A stretch of DNA of 64,000 nt from Endomychus coccineus. Lineage: Eukaryota > Arthropoda > Insecta > Coleoptera > Endomychidae. The DNA is taken from contig OY294067.1 of the NCBI GenBank assembly GCA_958510875.1, positions 143,073,546 through 143,137,545 on the forward strand, written 5' to 3'. A program made the translations under genes and the position numbers. Shown here piece after piece: positions 59,535 to 64,000 of this stretch (position 1 is its first letter; each line of letters starts with the position of its first letter). The notes beneath the pieces are model-generated. The model was not told the origin of the DNA and did not search any database. It saw nothing but the letters and a program-made list of their open reading frames with translations.

Positions 59535-61580
59535 ATCCTCGGGCGCCAGATTTTTCACAAAGGTTAACTCCTTTTGAGGACTCCTGCTAGGGTCCTCTCC
59601 ACAAGGCTTGTCACTATGCTATCTAAAGATAGCCTTGTCCCTAAGGTGGCTAGAGTGAAGTATAACCAGAGTCCAATGGGCAGAAAACAGTATCAGAATT
59701 GTAGGCTTTAATTACAATTGATACCTGGTTAAAACTTAGCTCGTTAAAGATGGAGCAGAAATAATTCAATAAAACAGGAAATTCCAAATATTAAAATATA
59801 TAATGATTTTAACAAGTACACTTTCAGAATAATCAATTTAAATGCAATTGAACTGTATTATTTCACAAAATTACACCCAGACGGGAAAATGTAATGAAGC
59901 TCAAACGGTAAATGAAAACTTTTTCAACCTATCTATTCTACGATAAGTTCGGTAACTAAATTCAATTCAGCGGTACGGGATCGGTTGATAAATGATTCAG
60001 AATGATCAATTTGCGGAAAAGTACGAATCAAACAGGTCCCAGCGTAATGAGCGGTATTCAGTAAGTTTTAGATAGCAGCACTAATAAATGAAATTTTAAA
60101 ATCACACTACGATATATTCGTTTATTAATTCGGTTGGTTCGGATAATATTGTTTGCACTAGTTTTCCGATTGTACGATATCAGATTTTACTATTTTTCGG
60201 TTAATTACTCTAATTGAGTTTATTCTGTCACCTCGCCCACCCTTGTACTAACTTTCACGGAGCGCCCGGTAATTGTATGGCATTGTAGATTTCATATACT
60301 TCACAGATTCAGAATCTAGACAATTGGGGCTTATACTTCCGGTACAGGCACAGCGTGCACAAGCCTAACTATCGTATCTGCAATAACCCCTATATCCACG
60401 GCCGAGGACTTCTCATAGTATTGAGGGAATTATTACGATTCCCAATCACACAACCACCCCCAGCTTATACTTCCGGTACAGGCACAGTGTGCACAAGCCG
60501 TTGGCGGTTTGGTCGTCTATGATATACTTATACTTCCGGTACAGGCACGGCGTGCACAAATATACCAAAGAAGCTCCTGTCGTTCAACATACACACTATG
60601 TACACACTATACAATTACTTGAATATTGGAATTCACGCGCGAATTCAAATCGTGCGCGATCTGACCTATGGCGGGATAAACTCAAATTCACCAATTCAAA
60701 TTACTGAATACTACGGAACTCAGGTATCGTACAAACGTTTACCAATTACAATAATAATCATAAATTACGGAAATCAATATATTGTAATACCCAAAATATA
60801 ACTATTTGCTATCAATCACCTTTTGTAAAATTCACAAACACAAACGGAACAATATTGTTACTTCACAGCTTTTTAAATCTGACTCAAACTCGGATAAATT
60901 CAAAAACACAAGAGATACTGTACGGTTTGAAACTTGAAATCACAAAAGAGAGCAACGGTACTGATTCTGAATCGAAATCGCAAGAGAACTACTTCACCGA
61001 TGAAAATTCAAAAACACAAGAGAGCTACTTCACTGATCAAAATTTAAAAACACAAAAGAGCGATCTTTTGACTGTCACGGCTTTTATATGTTTCCCGAGG
61101 TTCTTGACATGTCTGCTCCACCAATTCCTTATTTTGTGCCCAGGGTTTTTTTACTTATGCCCCGAACAATGTATAAGAGTGACGCTACTATTTAGATCTA
61201 AAATTCGCGCACATGACGCTCCGGTAGTTTCCCTCGGCGGACTAACCAAGTGTTATCGGAGTTTTCTGGTTGTTCGCCTTTTTTTATACATAAGGCTGTT
61301 CGAAGTTTGGTGTCTTAACTCGCCAGACCCCTGTTTTTGCAACATATTTTATCGGAATGAAATGCAATTTTGAACGGGCATGAATATGATTCATCTATTT
61401 GAATAATTATACTCATTCGAAATTACGGAGATTTATACAAGTGACAATCACGGAATACACATTCGGAATTCATTCATATCTATTGAAATAATGAAATGTT
61501 CAAAATGAAATTACATGTAACTTCCGTATTTATTGCCTGATCTAAATTAAATAATCTTTCAAAATTTAAGCTTCGTTACA
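59535..61580 (-). mobile_element. Long LTR-like sequence, left arm (minus orientation)
   Basis: Read on the minus strand it begins TGTAACGAAGCTTAAATTTTG (61580). A TATAAAAG promoter box lies about 480 bp in (near 61090), then tandem runs of about 33-36 bp around AAAACACAAGAG (60895-61070), then three copies of a 35-bp GC-rich motif. It ends about 2 kb later near TGGCGCCCGAG (about 59533-59543), which resembles a retroelement primer-binding site. The first 1.4 kb is inverted at 62644-64000. No CA terminus could be placed before the PBS-like site and no gag-pol follows, so this is at best a solo or truncated LTR. Confidence 0.55.
60329..60559. repeat. Three copies of a 35-bp motif with near-palindromic core
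   Basis: Copies at 60329-60364, 60463-60499 and 60526-60559 share CTTATACTTCCGGTACAGGC then ACGGCGTGCACAA. Each contains a near-palindrome around TGCACG/CGTGCA. Their inverted counterparts are 63602-63635, 63664-63699 and 63810-63844. Irregular spacing (134 and 63 bp) is kept in both arms, suggesting binding sites rather than a satellite. Confidence 0.7.
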
Positions 61581-62643
61581 CCTTCTGAAATTTGGCATAT
61601 GAATATATGGAAATCCTTTATAACATGAGGCAATGCATGTCACAAGCTCATCTATGGGTTACACTCTCATTTGAGGTTTACAGACAGGAGAAAATGTAAA
61701 ACTTTGACGACGACTGAAGTAGGTAGCGTTATTCATTGGTGAACTTTCTGGTCTGGGAATCCAAACAGAGGATTCGAATACCACCGATAGATCAATTTTC
61801 ACATCTAACATAATGATGAATACCATGAATCAGAACTATTCTCGTTTGGGAAGTTCTATGCTTCCTTCATAAGCAATTTCGTTTATGAGTGTTCTCAGGT
61901 GATTTCTAAAACATTGAATGATTTGATTGAATAAAATGAATTTGTATAATCAACCTGTATATAACGATCCAAGAAAAACTGCAAGAAACGCTGAAATTGG
62001 TATGATGTGGAAGTGATTAATTGAAAAGAACTATTGTATTATCATATTTGATAGCATTATTCATGGATGTGCGGTTACATTCACCCATTTCAAAATTACC
62101 TTTAACAAAATGTCTGATTTCGGTCCATTCCATCGTTTATGATGAAAATTCTGGAACCCAAAAAAATTGGAGCAAACTAAGCACGTTGTAAGGCATATTC
62201 ATTTTCTGTTCATAAAACGGCATAGTTATTTTTGTGTTAATTGTGTGATTTTTTTTATTGCCTCATGAGAGTGTTAACCTTCATTCGAATGTGTCATTGA
62301 AACACGAATTTCACAAGCTAGATACGAACAAAATTTTTTGTTCTCCTGTATCTTTGAATTAAACGGCTAATATTATAAATAAATACTTCCTACACAATTT
62401 CACAACATTAAAGTTAACTTGCTCTGACGTTACCAAAGAAACGGTTCTTTGCAGTTAGAAAAAGAATAGATATGAACTGTCCTCCTTAGTTCTTGGTGAC
62501 TATACCATTGATGTTGAACTCTTTTTCGAATGCCCAACAGGCGGAATCAAATGTTCTCAAAAATATTATGAAACGTCTAAAAGGATTTCTTTTAAAAGTG
62601 AAAATGTTTCAGAGATCGATCAAATTAAAATTAGGATGAAGCT
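61581..62643. other. Unique spacer between the inverted LTR-like arms
   Basis: 1063 bp of AT-rich DNA with no ORF above 60 codons and no motif. It is flanked on both sides by sequence starting TGTAAC and reading outward. Confidence 0.5.
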
Positions 62644-64000
62644 TGTAACAAAGCTTAAATTTTGAAAGATTATTTAATTCAGATCAGGCAATAAATACGG
62701 ATGTTACATGTAATTTCAGTTTGAACAGTTCATTATTTGAATAGATATGAATGAATTCCGAATGTGTATTCCGTGATTGTCACTTTTCTAAATCTCCGTA
62801 ATTTCAAATAAGTATAATTATTCAAATAGATGAATCTAATTCATGCCCGTTCAAAATTGCATTTCATTCCGATGAAATATGTTGCAAATATAGGGTTCTG
62901 GCCAGTTAAGACAACAAACTTTAAACCTTATGTATAAAAACGGCGAACAACCAAAAAACTCCGATAACACTTGTTTAGTCCGCCAAGAGAAACTACCGGA
63001 GCGTCATGTGCGCGAATTTTAGATATAAAAAGTAGCGTCACTTTTATACATTGTTCGGGGCATAAGTAAAAAACCCTGGGCACAAAATGAGGAATTGGTG
63101 GAGCAGACCTGTCCAGAACCTCGGGAAACATATAAAAGCCGTGACAGTCAAAAGATCGCTCTTGTGTTTTTGAATTTCGATCAGTGCAGTTACTCTCTTG
63201 TCTTTATTTGAATTTCAAGTATAAATTAGTACCTCTGAAGTGTGATTATAATCGAAGTAAATTAATTATCCAAGTTCGAGTCAGGTTTAAAACTGTGAAT
63301 TTATGATAGTTTCCCGTGCAAGTGAATTGTTTCAGAAGGTAAATGATAGCAAATAAGTTTATATTTTTGAGCATTACGATATATTGATTTCCGTAATTTA
63401 TGATTGTTATTGTAATTGGTGAACGTTTGTACGATACCTGAGTTCCGTAGCAGTCAGTAATTTGAATTGAAATAATTGAGTTCATCCCGTTATAGGTCAG
63501 ATCGCGCACGATTTGGATTTATGCGCGAATTGAAATATTCCAGTAATTGTATAGTGTGTATAGAGTGTGTATGTTTGAACGACAGGGGCGTCTTTGGTAT
63601 ATTTGTGCACGCCATGATGATACCGGAAGTATAAGTATATCATAGACGACCAAACTACCAACAGTTTGTGCACGCCGTGCTGATACCGGAAGTATAAGCT
63701 GAGGGTGGTTGTGTGATTGTGTGACGATTGAGAATCGTAATAATTCCCTTAATACTATGAGAAGTCCTCGGCCGTGGATATAGGGGTTATTGCAGATAAG
63801 ATAATTAGGGTTTGTGCACACTGTGTTGATACCGGAAGTATAAGCCCTAATTGTTTAGGTTCCGAATCTGTAAAGTGTATGAAGATTAACACTGTCATAC
63901 AATTACCGGGAATTCCGTTGAAAGTTAGTACAAGGGTGGGTGAGGTGACAGAATAAACTCAAACAGAGTAATTAATCGAAAGATAGTAAAATCTGATATC
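62644..64000 (+). mobile_element. Long LTR-like sequence, right arm (runs off window)
   Basis: Begins TGTAACAAAGCTTAAATTTTG and parallels the left arm (61580 downward) with scattered differences: the CCGAACAATGTATAA complement near 63050, TATAAAAG at 63131, an arthropod-type initiator TCAGT at 63181, a shorter version of the 33-36-bp repeat tract, then the three 35-bp motifs to 63844. Its end and any internal region lie beyond the window. Confidence 0.6.
63131..63186 (+). promoter_or_regulatory. Putative LTR promoter (TATA box plus TCAGT initiator)
   Basis: TATAAAAG at 63131-63138 and TCAGTG at 63181. The 43-50-bp spacing is longer than the usual 25-30 bp, so the true start may be another site. 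The mirrored TATAAAAG in the left arm is near 61090 on the minus strand. Confidence 0.35.

Noticed and set aside
60855..61373. 172-codon plus-strand ORF with repeated TQE.YFTD units
   Set aside because: Translation of tandem 33-36-bp repeats within the LTR-like arm; the mirrored arm does not keep the frame.

Overview
The window reads as AT-rich, gene-poor arthropod (probably insect) nuclear DNA made almost wholly of mobile elements. Three things support this: short GT-AG introns inside transposon genes, the mix of element families (Penelope-like, Ty3/gypsy, REL-endonuclease LINEs, RNase H LINEs, an APE-type LINE, THAP/DDE and IS630/mariner transposons, a tRNA-derived SINE), and the absence of any dense operon structure. 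I cannot fix the insect order. I found no convincing host gene; two short possible host exons are listed at low confidence. All family assignments come from motifs read by eye; no database search was run.

Left part (1-15.6 kb). A Penelope-like element (PLE) with an intact 808-codon RT/GIY-YIG ORF lies on the minus strand. It is preceded by a tandem 3' fragment and an exact inverted copy of its terminal repeat, ending in (TA)n. Next come a 209-bp inverted-repeat element with a hammerhead-like core, a perfect 147-bp-arm palindrome, a 1.5-kb fold-back element, an eroded PLE scrap, a tandem array, an RNase H LINE remnant (9.4-10.3 kb) and an R2/R4-type LINE remnant (10.7-12.3 kb). The LINE is cut at its RT active site by (TA)n and a second PLE locus, which holds a minus and a plus copy head to head (12.3-15.6 kb).

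Middle part (15.6-31.7 kb). A low-information stretch holds a small MITE and a mariner relic. A 25-bp minisatellite and a badly decayed Ty3/gypsy element (minus strand, gag zinc knuckles through RNase H and integrase) follow. A PLE sits in or beside the gypsy gag remains. That PLE was in turn split by a 4.48-kb DNA transposon (25763-30246) with two convergent intron-containing genes: a THAP-DDE transposase, and a SWIM-YqaJ nuclease-PHD protein. Each gene carries exactly one visible nonsense codon. The result is a three-level nest: gypsy, then PLE, then the two-gene transposon.

Right part (31.7-64 kb). Mostly unclassified sequence with an interspersed repeat family, two more diverged tandem arrays, a 404-bp palindrome, two degenerate R2/R4-type LINE copies (44-46.9 kb), PLE relics flanking a SINE, a 490-bp inverted-repeat element with three hammerhead-like cores (50.4-50.9 kb), an RNase H LINE relic, a nearly intact APE/RT LINE (55.6-58.6 kb) and a mariner relic. 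The window ends in a large inverted pair of LTR-like arms (left 59.5-61.6 kb, right 62.6 kb to the end) that read outward from a 1.06-kb spacer.
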